Part shown: positions 50,768 to 60,100 of the stretch, in pieces
Layout of the letters: each line of letters opens with the position of its first letter
Position numbering within the stretch: position 1 is the stretch's first letter
Assembly: GCA_963707905.1 (NCBI GenBank)
Contig: CAVPSA010000026.1
Coordinates: forward strand, 1-64,000
From: DASXKD01 sp963707905
GTDB taxonomy: Bacteria > Actinomycetota > Actinomycetes > Streptosporangiales > Streptosporangiaceae
Reading direction: 5' to 3'
DNA length: 64,000 nucleotides
The notes under the pieces: model-generated
What the model was told of the DNA's origin: nothing
Database searches by the model: none
Seen by the model: only the letters and a program-made list of their open reading frames with translations
Position numbers and translations under genes: made by a program

Positions 50768-53323
50768 TCACCGCCCGAGGAGCTGGTCGATCGTCGCCAG
50801 GAGCGCGCTCTGCTGGAAACCTTGTTTGTCGATGTAGGCGTCGACGCCTGCCTCCATGCCCAGACGGCGATCCTCCTCCGAGCCCCGTGAGGTGACCATG
50901 ACCACCGGCAGCGAGGGGTGCTGCTCGTCGGCGCGGATCGCCCGGGTCAGGTCCAGGCCGCCGAGCCTGGGCATTTCCAGGTCGGTGACCACCAGTTCAA
51001 TCTCTTCGTCCTTGCTCAGGGCATCCAGCGCCTCGCGGCCGTCGCTCGCGGTGACCACGTGATGGCCCGCCGATTCGAGCACGCATCGCTGGAGTTCCCT
51101 GACGATGAACGAATCCTCGACCACCAGGATCTTCGCTGGCTCCGTGGTGGCGGCGGGCGGCGCCACGGCCGCGGGCCAGCCGGACGCCGCGGTGGCGCCG
51201 AACGGCGCGGGGCCGCCGAACGCCGCGGGCCAGCCGGACGCCACGGGACCGCCCGGGGCCGTTGCCGCCACACTGCCACCGTCCGTCGCTGGCCGGGACA
51301 CCGTCACGGCCCGGGCCGGCCCGGACAGCCCACCCCGGGCCGCGCGGCGGTGGCCCCGAATGAGCGCACCCGGCTCGACCAGGAGCGCGATCCTCCCGTC
51401 GCCGAGTATCGCTGCCCCCAGATACCCACTCACCCCGGCAAGCAGCGGGCCGAGCGGCTTGACCACGACCTCCTCCTCGCCGAGCAGCGCGTCGCAGGCC
51501 ACGGCCAGCCAGCGGCCGTCGGCGGTGAGCACCAGGGCGGGCGGCCTGGGTGGCAGCGGCGGGGCGTCGGCGCCGATGACCGCTGCGAGGTCGGCGACCG
51601 GCAGCGACCGCCCGCGTAGATCCAGGCCGACCCGGCCCTGCAGCGTGGTGGTGACCGCTACGGTCACCACCTCCTCCACCCCGGCGATCGGCAGTCCGTA
51701 GACCGCTCCGCCGCGCTGGATGAGCAGAACCTTGAGCAAGGCGAGCGCGACCGGAAGCAGCAGGCTGACCGCCATGCCGCGGCCGGGCTCGCTGGTGACT
51801 TCGAACCTGCCGCCGAGCGAGTGCACGTGGGCCTTGACGGCGTCGAGGCCCACGCCCCGCCCGGCCAGGTCGGTCACCTCCCCGGCCGTGGAGAAACCGG
51901 CGCGGGACAGGACGTCGGCCAGCGAGCCTTCGTGCCGTGCCTCCTCCATGATCTCCGGGGAGACCCCGCGCCCGTCGTCGCAGACCGTGATCTCCACCAG
52001 GCCGCCCCGGGGGAGCGCGCGCAGTTCGATGTGGCCGCACGCGGGCTTGCCCGCCCGCTCGCGTTCGTCAGGTGACTCGATCCCGTGGATCACCGAGTTG
52101 CGCAGCAGGTGCGTGAGCGGCTCGGACAGGCTTTCCAGGATCACCCGGTCAAGCTCGGTTTCCGCGCCCACGACGGTGAACTCGACCTCGCGCCCAATCG
52201 TCCGGGCGAGATCACGGATAGCGCGCGGCAGCGGCCCGGTGATCATGGAGACCGGGAGGGTCCGCATGCCCACGGCCGAATCCTTGAGCTCGCCGAGCAT
52301 CCGTTCTCCGGCGCTCAGTTCGTCCGCGGCGTCGCTAGGCAGCCCGTCAGCCGCTCCCAGCGCATGGGCAAGCCGGCGCCGGTCTTGCATCACCTCTCCG
52401 ACCAGGTCGAGCAGATGGTCGATCTTCTCGGCCGGCACGCGTACCGAGCGGCGCCCGGCATCCTGCGGGCGTCCCGGTGGGCCGGCCGGCGGTCCGCCAG
52501 CCGTGGACTGTGCTCCGGCCGCGGGCGGTGCCGCAGCCGCGGGCGGTGCCGCAGCCGCGGGTGCGGTCGCACCCAGGGCAGGCTCCGGCGCCGGATCGGG
52601 CTGCCGGCTCGCGGCCGGCGGTGCTGTGCCGGGGACCGCCGGTATGTCGTTGCCCGGGCCGAAGGCCGGGCGCGGCTGCGGCAGGCTGGCCGGCCTGCCC
52701 GTGCCCGCCCTGGCTGCCCATGAGCCTGCCGTCGCCAGCGGCGCGGGCCCGGAGCCCGCCGCATCCGCGCCGGCCGATCCGGTGCTGGCCCCGGCTGGCG
52801 CGGCGTCGGTTCCGGCTGGCGCGGTGTCGGTTCCGGTTCCGGCTGGCGCGGTGTCGGTTCCGGTTCCGGCTGGCGCGGTGTCGGTCCCGGTCCCGGCCTC
52901 CCCGGCCTTCCCCTCCGCCACTCCCGCCGTGGCTACGAAGGTGCCGGCCTCCAGCGCGGCGCGATTGGCCTTGAGCTCGGCAATCAGCCCGTCGAACGGC
53001 TCGGCCGCCCCGCCCACCCGTGCGCGCAGAGCCGCGGTGGCGCGCAGCAGGGGTACCGCAAGTTCGGGGTGGAAGACCCCCTCGGACCGGGCCAGCGCCA
53101 GGATGTCCTCGGCGGCATGCGCCAGCGCCGCGATGTCGCTGAACCCCAATATCCCGGCGGCGCCCTTGATCGTGTGGGCGTTGCGGAACAGCGCGTCGAT
53201 GGTGTCCGGTGGCACGTTCCCGGTCTCGGCCGCGAGCAGGGCGGCGTCCATGTCGTCGAGCCGCTGGGTGGTCTCGTCCTGGAACAGCTGGAGGAGTTCA
53301 TCATCGGCGTCAGGGGAGGTCAT
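50768..53323 (-). CDS. cheA: CheA hybrid kinase with C-terminal receiver domain
   Basis: This 851-residue protein has HPt phospho-acceptor His50 (NAHTIKGAAGILGF), a long Ala/Thr/Pro linker containing a nine-residue repeat, and a dimerisation helix pair. The GHKL ATPase contains HLLRNSVIHGIESPDER, DDGRG and GRGVGLDAV. A CheW-like domain (about 530-665) and a C-terminal receiver domain with VVTDLEMPRLGG follow. The fused receiver may act as phosphate sink or output in place of a separate CheY. ATG 53323 overlaps the CheW stop. Confidence 0.95.
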   Translation of the reverse strand: MTSPDADDELLQLFQDETTQRLDDMDAALLAAETGNVPPDTIDALFRNAHTIKGAAGILGFSDIAALAHAAEDILALARSEGVFHPELAVPLLRATAALRARVGGAAEPFDGLIAELKANRAALEAGTFVATAGVAEGKAGEAGTGTDTAPAGTGTDTAPAGTGTDTAPAGTDAAPAGASTGSAGADAAGSGPAPLATAGSWAARAGTGRPASLPQPRPAFGPGNDIPAVPGTAPPAASRQPDPAPEPALGATAPAAAAPPAAAAPPAAGAQSTAGGPPAGPPGRPQDAGRRSVRVPAEKIDHLLDLVGEVMQDRRRLAHALGAADGLPSDAADELSAGERMLGELKDSAVGMRTLPVSMITGPLPRAIRDLARTIGREVEFTVVGAETELDRVILESLSEPLTHLLRNSVIHGIESPDERERAGKPACGHIELRALPRGGLVEITVCDDGRGVSPEIMEEARHEGSLADVLSRAGFSTAGEVTDLAGRGVGLDAVKAHVHSLGGRFEVTSEPGRGMAVSLLLPVALALLKVLLIQRGGAVYGLPIAGVEEVVTVAVTTTLQGRVGLDLRGRSLPVADLAAVIGADAPPLPPRPPALVLTADGRWLAVACDALLGEEEVVVKPLGPLLAGVSGYLGAAILGDGRIALLVEPGALIRGHRRAARGGLSGPARAVTVSRPATDGGSVAATAPGGPVASGWPAAFGGPAPFGATAASGWPAAVAPPAATTEPAKILVVEDSFIVRELQRCVLESAGHHVVTASDGREALDALSKDEEIELVVTDLEMPRLGGLDLTRAIRADEQHPSLPVVMVTSRGSEEDRRLGMEAGVDAYIDKQGFQQSALLATIDQLLGR
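52797..52898 (-). repeat. 27-bp tandem repeat in the cheA linker
   Basis: A 27-bp unit beginning GGCGCGGTGTCGG occurs at 52818-52844, 52845-52871 and, with changes, 52872-52898, plus a 21-bp partial copy at 52797-52817. It encodes repeats of GTGTDTAPA in the flexible linker. Confidence 0.9.
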
Positions 53324-53721
53324 GCCGGAACCCCCAGGGCATCAAGCACCGCGGGCAGGTTCAGCACGCCGATCAGGTCGCCGTCTGCCAGCATCGTGCC
53401 GAGCAGCAGGGCGGACTCGCCCTCCTCGGCCGGATCGGCAAGCTCACCGACCTCGGTGACCTCGTCGATGGCCAGGCCCGCCTGCCGTCCGTCCGATTCG
53501 GTGACAAGCAGCCGGGCCGCTGGCCGGGTGCGCCGGGTGCCGAGCAGCGCGGCCAGGTCGATGACCGGGAGGATCTTGCCGCGCAGGTTCCGCACCCCGA
53601 GGATCTGGCTGGGCGCTCCCGGAACCGGGGTCACCTCGCCCACGCTGGCGACCTCGAGCACGTTCAGCACCGAGACCGCGTAGGCTTCATCGGCCACCCG
53701 GAAGCGCACATAAGCGTTCAT
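53320..53721 (-). CDS. cheW: CheW-type coupling protein
   Basis: This 133-residue single-domain CheW has the pattern YVRFRVADEAYAVSVLNVLEVASVGEVTPVPGAPSQILGVRNLRGKILPVIDLAALLG. It bridges receptors and CheA at the membrane array. Its ATG lies inside the 3' end of the upstream receptor gene (35-bp overlap), and its stop overlaps the CheA start as ATGA. Confidence 0.95.
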   Translation of the reverse strand: MNAYVRFRVADEAYAVSVLNVLEVASVGEVTPVPGAPSQILGVRNLRGKILPVIDLAALLGTRRTRPAARLLVTESDGRQAGLAIDEVTEVGELADPAEEGESALLLGTMLADGDLIGVLNLPAVLDALGVPA

Positions 53722-55297
53722 GCGCGGCTTCCGGGATCCGGGCCAGCGGTAGCGTCTCCGCGGCGCTTACCGTTATCCCGCTATCCGGGCTACGGGCCGC
53801 CGGCGCGGCGCGCCGGGGCACGGCCGCCGGAGCGCGGGACGGGCCGGCCGCGCCAGGCCCCGCGCGCGGTTGATCCTCGGCCAGCACCGCCTCGATCTCG
53901 TCGACCAGGGATTCCAGGCGCTCCGCCGTGGCGGCCCGCAGCGCGAGGTCGGTGGCGAGCTGGTCGGCGCCCCGGCGGATCTGCAGGATCGCCGCGTCCG
54001 CCTGGTCGGCGGCGGATTTTTGCTGTTGGGCGGCGAGCAGGGATTCCTCCAGCATGGTGGCGGTGGAGGTCATCAGCTCGCCGACTTCGCGGGCCTGGCG
54101 GGTGCCTTGCTCGGTGGCCATGATGGTGGCGTTGGTCTCGTCGCGGACCCCGGCGACGATCACGCTGATCGACTCGGTGGAGCGCAGCGACCGCTCGGCG
54201 AGCTTGCGGACTTCGGCGGCGACGACGGCGAATCCCTTGCCGGCCTCGCCGGCCCGGGCCGCTTCGATGGCGGCGTTGAGGGCCAGCAGGTTGGTCTGCC
54301 CGGCGATGTCGTCGATCAGTTCGAGGATCTCGCCGATCTTCTGGGCCCGCTCGCCCAGCGACAGCGCCCGCACGGCGATCGCCTCCACCTTCCCCTGCAT
54401 GTCCCGCATCGTCACACCCGTCCGCGATGCCGCGGCGGCGGTGGTTTGCACCGTCCCCGCGATGGCACCAGCGGTGGCCGCCAGTTCCTCGATGGTGGCG
54501 GATGTCTCCGCCACCGCCGCGGACTGCTCGTTCGTTACCGCCGCCGCATCCTTCGCGCTCACCCGCAGTTCGGCCGTGACCTCGCCGAGGACGGACGAGG
54601 TGGATCTCAGGCGGCGGAGGAGTCCGGTCAGCCGCTTCAGCGTGGCGTTCAGCTCCTCTTCGCGGTGGGAAGACCGATCGAGTAGCCGGAGCGCGAAGCC
54701 CGCGAACCCGAGGCCGGCGAGCGCGGCCAGTATGGCCGCGGCTATGCCGACGCCGAGAGCCTGGCCGCCAGCCGAGGAAGCGCCCGCTGCCTTCGCTGCG
54801 GCGAATTGATTCTCCTGACGGCCCAGGACGGCCAATGACTCCAAGATCGCGGGCTCGGCCAGCGCGAGTCGCTGGCTCCCGGCACGCTCGCCAGCCGGGC
54901 TGGTTCCCGCGGCACTACGGAGACTGAGGAAGACAGAGTACAGGTGGGCGTTCCCGGTGAGTGCCCGGCTGAGCGCCTGGCGGGCACCAGGTGTGTCGGG
55001 CCCAATGGCTGCCGCGGCCCTGAGGAACTGCTGCCGCGTGCCGTTGATTTCGGCTGCGATAGCGGGTGACGCCGTGAAGAGGTATTCGTTGATCGCCTCG
55101 CGCTCGTGCCAGAACAACGCGCTGAGGTCTCTGCTGTTGCTCGCATCGCCGCGGGAGCCGACGGCGGTGGCCCAGTCCGACTGGGCCGCCTGGTAGCGCC
55201 AGATGGTCACGCCGACCGCGGCGGCGATGACGATGACGGCCGCAAGGCTCACGAATGCGACCCTGCGCGTGGCATTGGCCCGTAGGTAGTTCTGCAT
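53687..55297 (-). CDS. Methyl-accepting chemotaxis-like receptor 1
   Basis: This 536-residue receptor has an N-terminal transmembrane helix (FVSLAAVIVIAAAVGVTIW), an outside sensor region (about 30-180) and a second helix (ALGVGIAAAILAALAGLGFAGF). The cytoplasmic signalling domain has the hairpin tip AGQTNLLALNAAIEAARAGEAGKGFAVVAAEVRKLAERS. About 156 residues are identical to receptor 2. The Pro/Ala-rich tail of about 50 residues overlaps the CheW start. GAGGAA precedes ATG 55297. Confidence 0.94.
   Translation of the reverse strand: MQNYLRANATRRVAFVSLAAVIVIAAAVGVTIWRYQAAQSDWATAVGSRGDASNSRDLSALFWHEREAINEYLFTASPAIAAEINGTRQQFLRAAAAIGPDTPGARQALSRALTGNAHLYSVFLSLRSAAGTSPAGERAGSQRLALAEPAILESLAVLGRQENQFAAAKAAGASSAGGQALGVGIAAAILAALAGLGFAGFALRLLDRSSHREEELNATLKRLTGLLRRLRSTSSVLGEVTAELRVSAKDAAAVTNEQSAAVAETSATIEELAATAGAIAGTVQTTAAAASRTGVTMRDMQGKVEAIAVRALSLGERAQKIGEILELIDDIAGQTNLLALNAAIEAARAGEAGKGFAVVAAEVRKLAERSLRSTESISVIVAGVRDETNATIMATEQGTRQAREVGELMTSTATMLEESLLAAQQQKSAADQADAAILQIRRGADQLATDLALRAATAERLESLVDEIEAVLAEDQPRAGPGAAGPSRAPAAVPRRAAPAARSPDSGITVSAAETLPLARIPEAAHERLCALPGGR
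53951..54418. repeat. 468-bp identical block, copy A (receptor 1)
   Basis: No difference was found over 468 bp when it was compared by eye with 55518-55985, while the flanks diverge sharply. It covers the receptor tip and CheA/CheW contact region. Confidence 0.9.
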
Positions 55298-55340
55298 GCC
55301 GTGCGGTTCCTCGCCCCCCGTGATGCCCGCATGTGCCGGG

Positions 55341-55395
55341 CCGCGTCCCCTGCTCAGGAGATACCCGATTGGGGGCGCTTCGTATCCTTTCAGTT
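55341..55395 (-). promoter_or_regulatory. Conserved leader element upstream of receptor 1
   Basis: On the minus strand this reads GATACGAAGCG...CCAATCGGGTATCTCCTGAGC...GGGGACGCGG. The same order of blocks is found upstream of receptor 2 at 56933-56990. It lies 44-98 bp before the ATG and may be a shared promoter or 5' leader. Confidence 0.6.
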
Positions 55396-55418
55396 ACTCT
55401 GCGTTAACAAGCTGGATG

Positions 55419-56891
55419 TCAGCCGTCATGCTCCACATGGCCGACGCGCAGGGCGTTCTCGATCTCGTCGACCAGGGATTCCAGCCGCTCGGCCGTGCTG
55501 GCCCGCTGCGACTGGGCGGTGGCGAGCTGGTCGGCGCCCCGGCGGATCTGCAGGATCGCCGCGTCCGCCTGGTCGGCGGCGGATTTTTGCTGTTGGGCGG
55601 CGAGCAGGGATTCCTCCAGCATGGTGGCGGTGGAGGTCATCAGCTCGCCGACTTCGCGGGCCTGGCGGGTGCCTTGCTCGGTGGCCATGATGGTGGCGTT
55701 GGTCTCGTCGCGGACCCCGGCGACGATCACGCTGATCGACTCGGTGGAGCGCAGCGACCGCTCGGCGAGCTTGCGGACTTCGGCGGCGACGACGGCGAAT
55801 CCCTTGCCGGCCTCGCCGGCCCGGGCCGCTTCGATGGCGGCGTTGAGGGCCAGCAGGTTGGTCTGCCCGGCGATGTCGTCGATCAGTTCGAGGATCTCGC
55901 CGATCTTCTGGGCCCGCTCGCCCAGCGACAGCGCCCGCACGGCGATCGCCTCCACCTTCCCCTGCATGTCCCGCATCGTCACACCGGTGCGCTCGGCGGC
56001 CTCCGCCACCGACCGGACGTTCTCCGCGATCGAGCCGGCCGCCGCCGCCAGTTGCTCGATGGTGGCCGAGGTGTCCGCGATGGCCGCGGACTGCTCGTTC
56101 ATCGACGTGGCGGCGGTGCCCGAGGTCGCCCGGAGGTCGCTGGCCATCTCACCGAGCACCCCCGAGGCCGAGCGCAGCCGTTCGATCAGGGCGTTGCGGT
56201 CCGACAGCCTTCCCAGCGTCTCCATGAGCTGGTCCTCACGATTGGCGGATCGGTGCAGCAGCCGGCGCGCGTAGAACTGGAAGGCGATGCCGGCCGCGAG
56301 GGTCAGCACGATCGTGAGGATCCCGACGGTCAGCGCCTGCCTCTTCGAGGCCGCGGCGCCGGCCGCGGCGGCGGTACCGCGGGCCATCTGGAGCCGGTCC
56401 AGGGCGTTCAGGGACGGCGGGATCTTGGCCGCCGCGGCGTTGAGCAGGCCGGCCGCGGCGAAGGCGGGTTGCAGGCCGAGGTAGGTGTGGGTATGGTTCG
56501 CGTCGTTCTGCACGACGGTGAAGACGGTGTAGTAGTGACGTTCCGCGCTCGTCGCCTGCTTCAGGTAAAAGTCCTCACCGGGGAACTCGTTCTGGCCCAG
56601 CTGGGCGGCCAGCGTCTCGAACCTGGCCTGCAGGGCCGCCACCTCGTGCAGCGAGCGGCTGGACGGGTTGAACAGGTAGTGCTCCACCGTCAGCCGTTCC
56701 TGCCAGAACGTGGCGCCCAGCGCTGCGGTGATCCGGGCACCGTTGGCCGAGTCGACCGCGACCGCGGCCCTGGACAGGGCGTTCTGGTAGCGCCAGGTGG
56801 ACACCGCGCCCGCGCACGCGATCACGGCAACGATCGCCAGCCCCGCCGTGGTGACGTGTCTTGCCGCACTTCCCCGCGCACGTGATCGCAT
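55419..56891 (-). CDS. Methyl-accepting chemotaxis-like receptor 2
   Basis: This 490-residue receptor has an N-terminal helix (GLAIVAVIACAGAVSTW), a roughly 160-residue outside region with predicted helices (TFWQERLTVEHYLFNPSSRSLHEVAAL), a second helix (LTVGILTIVLTLAAGIAFQFYARRLL) and the MCP signalling domain. It shares a 468-bp identical block with receptor 1. The outside domains are related but distinct, so the ligands may differ. It is the first gene of the che operon. A short AGAGG precedes ATG 56891. Confidence 0.94.
   Translation of the reverse strand: MRSRARGSAARHVTTAGLAIVAVIACAGAVSTWRYQNALSRAAVAVDSANGARITAALGATFWQERLTVEHYLFNPSSRSLHEVAALQARFETLAAQLGQNEFPGEDFYLKQATSAERHYYTVFTVVQNDANHTHTYLGLQPAFAAAGLLNAAAAKIPPSLNALDRLQMARGTAAAAGAAASKRQALTVGILTIVLTLAAGIAFQFYARRLLHRSANREDQLMETLGRLSDRNALIERLRSASGVLGEMASDLRATSGTAATSMNEQSAAIADTSATIEQLAAAAGSIAENVRSVAEAAERTGVTMRDMQGKVEAIAVRALSLGERAQKIGEILELIDDIAGQTNLLALNAAIEAARAGEAGKGFAVVAAEVRKLAERSLRSTESISVIVAGVRDETNATIMATEQGTRQAREVGELMTSTATMLEESLLAAQQQKSAADQADAAILQIRRGADQLATAQSQRASTAERLESLVDEIENALRVGHVEHDG
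55518..55985. repeat. 468-bp identical block, copy B (receptor 2)
   Basis: This is the second copy of the block at 53951-54418; the constant offset of 1567 bp shows no indels between the copies. Confidence 0.9.
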
Positions 56892-56932
56892 CGGCCTCTT
56901 ACTGTTCCTGCCCGCGGGGTGCCCATCTCCAG

Positions 56933-56990
56933 TCGCGCCCCTTGGCTCAGGACCTACCCGTTGGTGACGCAGTCGTATCGCCTGATTACC
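56933..56990 (-). promoter_or_regulatory. Conserved leader element upstream of receptor 2
   Basis: On the minus strand the element reads GGTAATCAGGCGATACGACTGCG, then ACCAACGGGTAGGTCCTGAGCC and GGGGCGCG. It matches the receptor 1 leader in block order and sequence. It lies 42-99 bp before the receptor 2 ATG. Confidence 0.6.
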
Positions 56991-57005
56991 ATTAGTAGCG
57001 ATACG
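56974..57005. promoter_or_regulatory. Inverted repeat between GGDEF-EAL gene and che operon
   Basis: A perfect 8-bp inverted repeat, CGTATCGC (56974-56981) and GCGATACG (56998-57005), has a 16-nt AT-richer spacer. It lies about 107 bp after the GGDEF-EAL stop and overlaps the receptor 2 leader. It could be a terminator, an operator, or part of the leader fold. Confidence 0.5.
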
Positions 57006-57111
57006 CGAGCCCGGGGATGATCCCTTGGCCGGTGCGCGCCTGTCCCGGGCGGGGCCTGGAGCCGGCCGACCCGGGGAGCCGGCCGGTCCCGGGAGCCGCC
57101 GCGAGCCGGGC

Positions 57112-60100
57112 TCAGCGGGTGCCTGCGTGCAGCGGGGGCAGCAGGCCGCTGCGGACCAGCGCCTGCGCCTCGTCGGCCGCGACCGGCTTCTCCAGCAGGT
57201 ATCCCTGCCCGGTCTCGCAGCCGAGCGAGATCAGCAGTTCCCGCTGCGCCTCGCTCTCGATCCCCTCCGCGGTCACCGTGAGCCCGAGCGTCTTGGCCAT
57301 CCGCACGATGACCTCGACGAGCGCCAGCCGGCCCTGGGAGGACGCGATGCCGTCGGTGAACGACTTGTCGATCTTCAGCACGTCCATCGGCAGCTCGCGC
57401 AGGTAACTCAGGGATGAGTAACCGGTGCCGAAGTCATCGATCGCGAGCCGGACGCCTAGCTGCTTCAGTTCGGCCAGCTCGGCCCGGATCCGATCGTCCC
57501 GGCCAAGCAGGACGCTCTCGGTGAGTTCCAGCTGCAGCAGCGACGGCGCCAGGCCCGACTCAGACAGCACCTTGCGCACGCCCGCGACGAAGCCGGGATC
57601 GCGGAACTGCCGGGCGGACACGTTCACGCTGGTGTACAGCGAGGCCCGGCCGCCGGCCTGGCGCTGCCAGGCCACCAGGTCGCTCACTGCCTGCCGGAGC
57701 ACCCAGGAGCCGAGCGGCACGATGTAGCCCGTCTCCTCGGCCAGGGCGATGAACTGGTCGGGGTTGATCATTCCCCAGCGCGGGTGCGGCCACCGCACCA
57801 GCGCCTCAAAACCCACGATCTCGCCGGTCGCGAGCACCACGATGGGCTGGTAGGCCAGCGTGAAGGCGGATCCGCTGACCGCATCCTCGATCGCCGCCTT
57901 CAGCTCCCGCCGCCTGGCGATGCTTGCCGACAGCACCGGCCGGTAGCGGCGCCACTGCCGTTTGCCCGCCGCCTTCGCCGCGTACAGGGCCAGGTCAGCG
58001 TGGCGGACCAGGTCGCCGGCGTCGGTGCTGTCCTCGGTGGTGGCCACCCCCACGGTGGCGGTGGCGATGACCGGGCTGCTGGTGAGGATGAACGGCTCGG
58101 CGAACGCCTCGACGATCTCCTGCGCGTACCTCTCCACGGCCGCGTCGCCGTCGGCCTCCTCGATCAGCAGCGCGAACTCGTCGCCGCCGATCCTGGCGGC
58201 CGTGTCCTGGCCGCGGCCGAGCGCGCGCGATGAGGCCTGGCCGCTTGCGGCCCAGGCGTCATCGACACCCTCGGGGGGTTCCGGGCCGTGGGGTCCGGGG
58301 GCTTGCCCCCGGGAAGGCGGAGTGCCCCCCCGGGCTAGCGCCGTGAGCCTGCCCGCCGCGGCCACCAGGAGTTCGTCGCCGACGGTGTGGCCCATGCTGT
58401 CGTTGACCATGTTGAGGTCATCGAGATCCACTACCAGAACGGCCAGGGCCGTGCCCGCCCGCCGGGGCCGGGCCAGCGCCCGGGTGATCCGGTCGGTGAA
58501 CAGCGACCGGTTCGGCAGCCCGGTCAGGGCGTCGTGGAAGCTGCGGTGGGTCAGTTCGCGCTGCAGCGAACGCTGCTCGCTCACATCGTGCAGGGTCAGC
58601 ACCAGCCCGGCGATCATGCGGTCACCGCGCAGGTCACGGTAGCTGACCCTGACCTCGGCCGGAGTCCCGTCGGGGCGGGTGACCAGCCAGTCTCCCGGCA
58701 CCGTGGGGTCCGCGCCGTCCCGCATCCGGGCGAACGCGCGGGCGACCGTTTCCCGCTCTCCGGGGCTGACCAGGCTGGCCAGCCTGGTTCCAGCTACGTG
58801 GGCCGTGCCGAAGAAACGCTCCGCCGCGGGGGTCGCGTAGTCGACCACCCCGTCGCCGGAGACGATCAGGACGGCGTCGGAACTGTCCTGGGCGACGGCG
58901 CGGACGTAGGCCCTGCTGTCCTCGCGCCGTGCCTCGGCGCTGCGCGTTACCTGGTCCGCTGCATGTGCGGCCTGCCCGGCGATGACCTCCAGGGTCCCGG
59001 CCCGCGCGGCCAAGCTCGGCGGCTCGCCGAAGACCGCAAGCACGCCGGCCGGCGGCCCGTCCCTGACGGGCAGCGGGCAGAGCAGGACCCCGTCATCCCA
59101 TGCCGCCACAGTGCCGTCACCGGGGTCGGCCGGCAGCAGCACCGGGCACGGCGGCGTGGCCGGGGCCAGCCAGGTGCTCAGCACCGCCTCGTGCCGCCCG
59201 GCCAGCACCGGGATACCCGCACGTTCCCCGCCAGGGCCGCGGCCGGCCGCGGGGCGGACCGGCACCAGCGTGGCACCTGCCCGCTGGGCCAGCAGGGCCT
59301 GCATCGGGTGCCGGCCGGCTACCGCGCCGACCGCAGCCTGGGCGGCGGCCGCGACATCCTCGATGGTGGCTGCCGCCGCGAAGGCCGTCATGGCCAGGCG
59401 CAGGGCCCGTTCCCTGCCCAGGGCACGCCGGCCGGAAATCACCGCCGCGGCCAGGCAGCCAAGCACGATCAGATCGAAGGCGCCAGCGCCGGGGGCCAGC
59501 AGGCCGGCGCCCACGTGCCGGCCCTGGGCCGCCAGGGCGACCAGGGCGCCCGGCACGGCCAGTGCCAGGGCGAGCAGGGCCAGCCGGGATACCCCGGCGC
59601 CCGCGGGCCGGCCTGGGACCGGGACGGTCAGCCCGGTCATCGCCGGGTCGAGCGCGGCGGCGCCCCATGCCCAGAAACAGAGCATCCAGCCCACCGGGAC
59701 CGGCAGTGCCGCGCCCGGCCCGCCGTGGAGCGGCCCCAGTGCATACGCCAGATCGGCGGCGCCGAGCCCGGCAGCACCCACCGCGAGCAGCCAGGCGGGC
59801 CGGGCCGGCCTGGGGCGGGCGGCCACCAGCCGGGCCGCCACCGCGAGGATCAGCACGTCACACAGCGGGAACGCGGCCGCGATGGCCCGGTTCGCGGTGA
59901 CCGCGCCGGTGCCGCGGGCGAACACCAGCCAGAGCAGGCAGGCGAAGGCGAAGCCGGCCGCAAGCGCAAGCGCGTCAAAGACGGCTTGCCCGGCCCGGCC
60001 GGCGGCCCGCCACCTGAGGAAGATCACCAGCCCGGCGACGGTCAGTGGGCAGGCAGCCAGCGCGAGGCCATCCGCGATCCACGGGAAGGGCACGCTGGCC

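Noticed and set aside
53951..55985. Identical blocks as an insertion sequence or composite transposon
   Set aside because: The blocks encode receptor signalling domain in frame in both genes and have no terminal inverted repeats or transposase.
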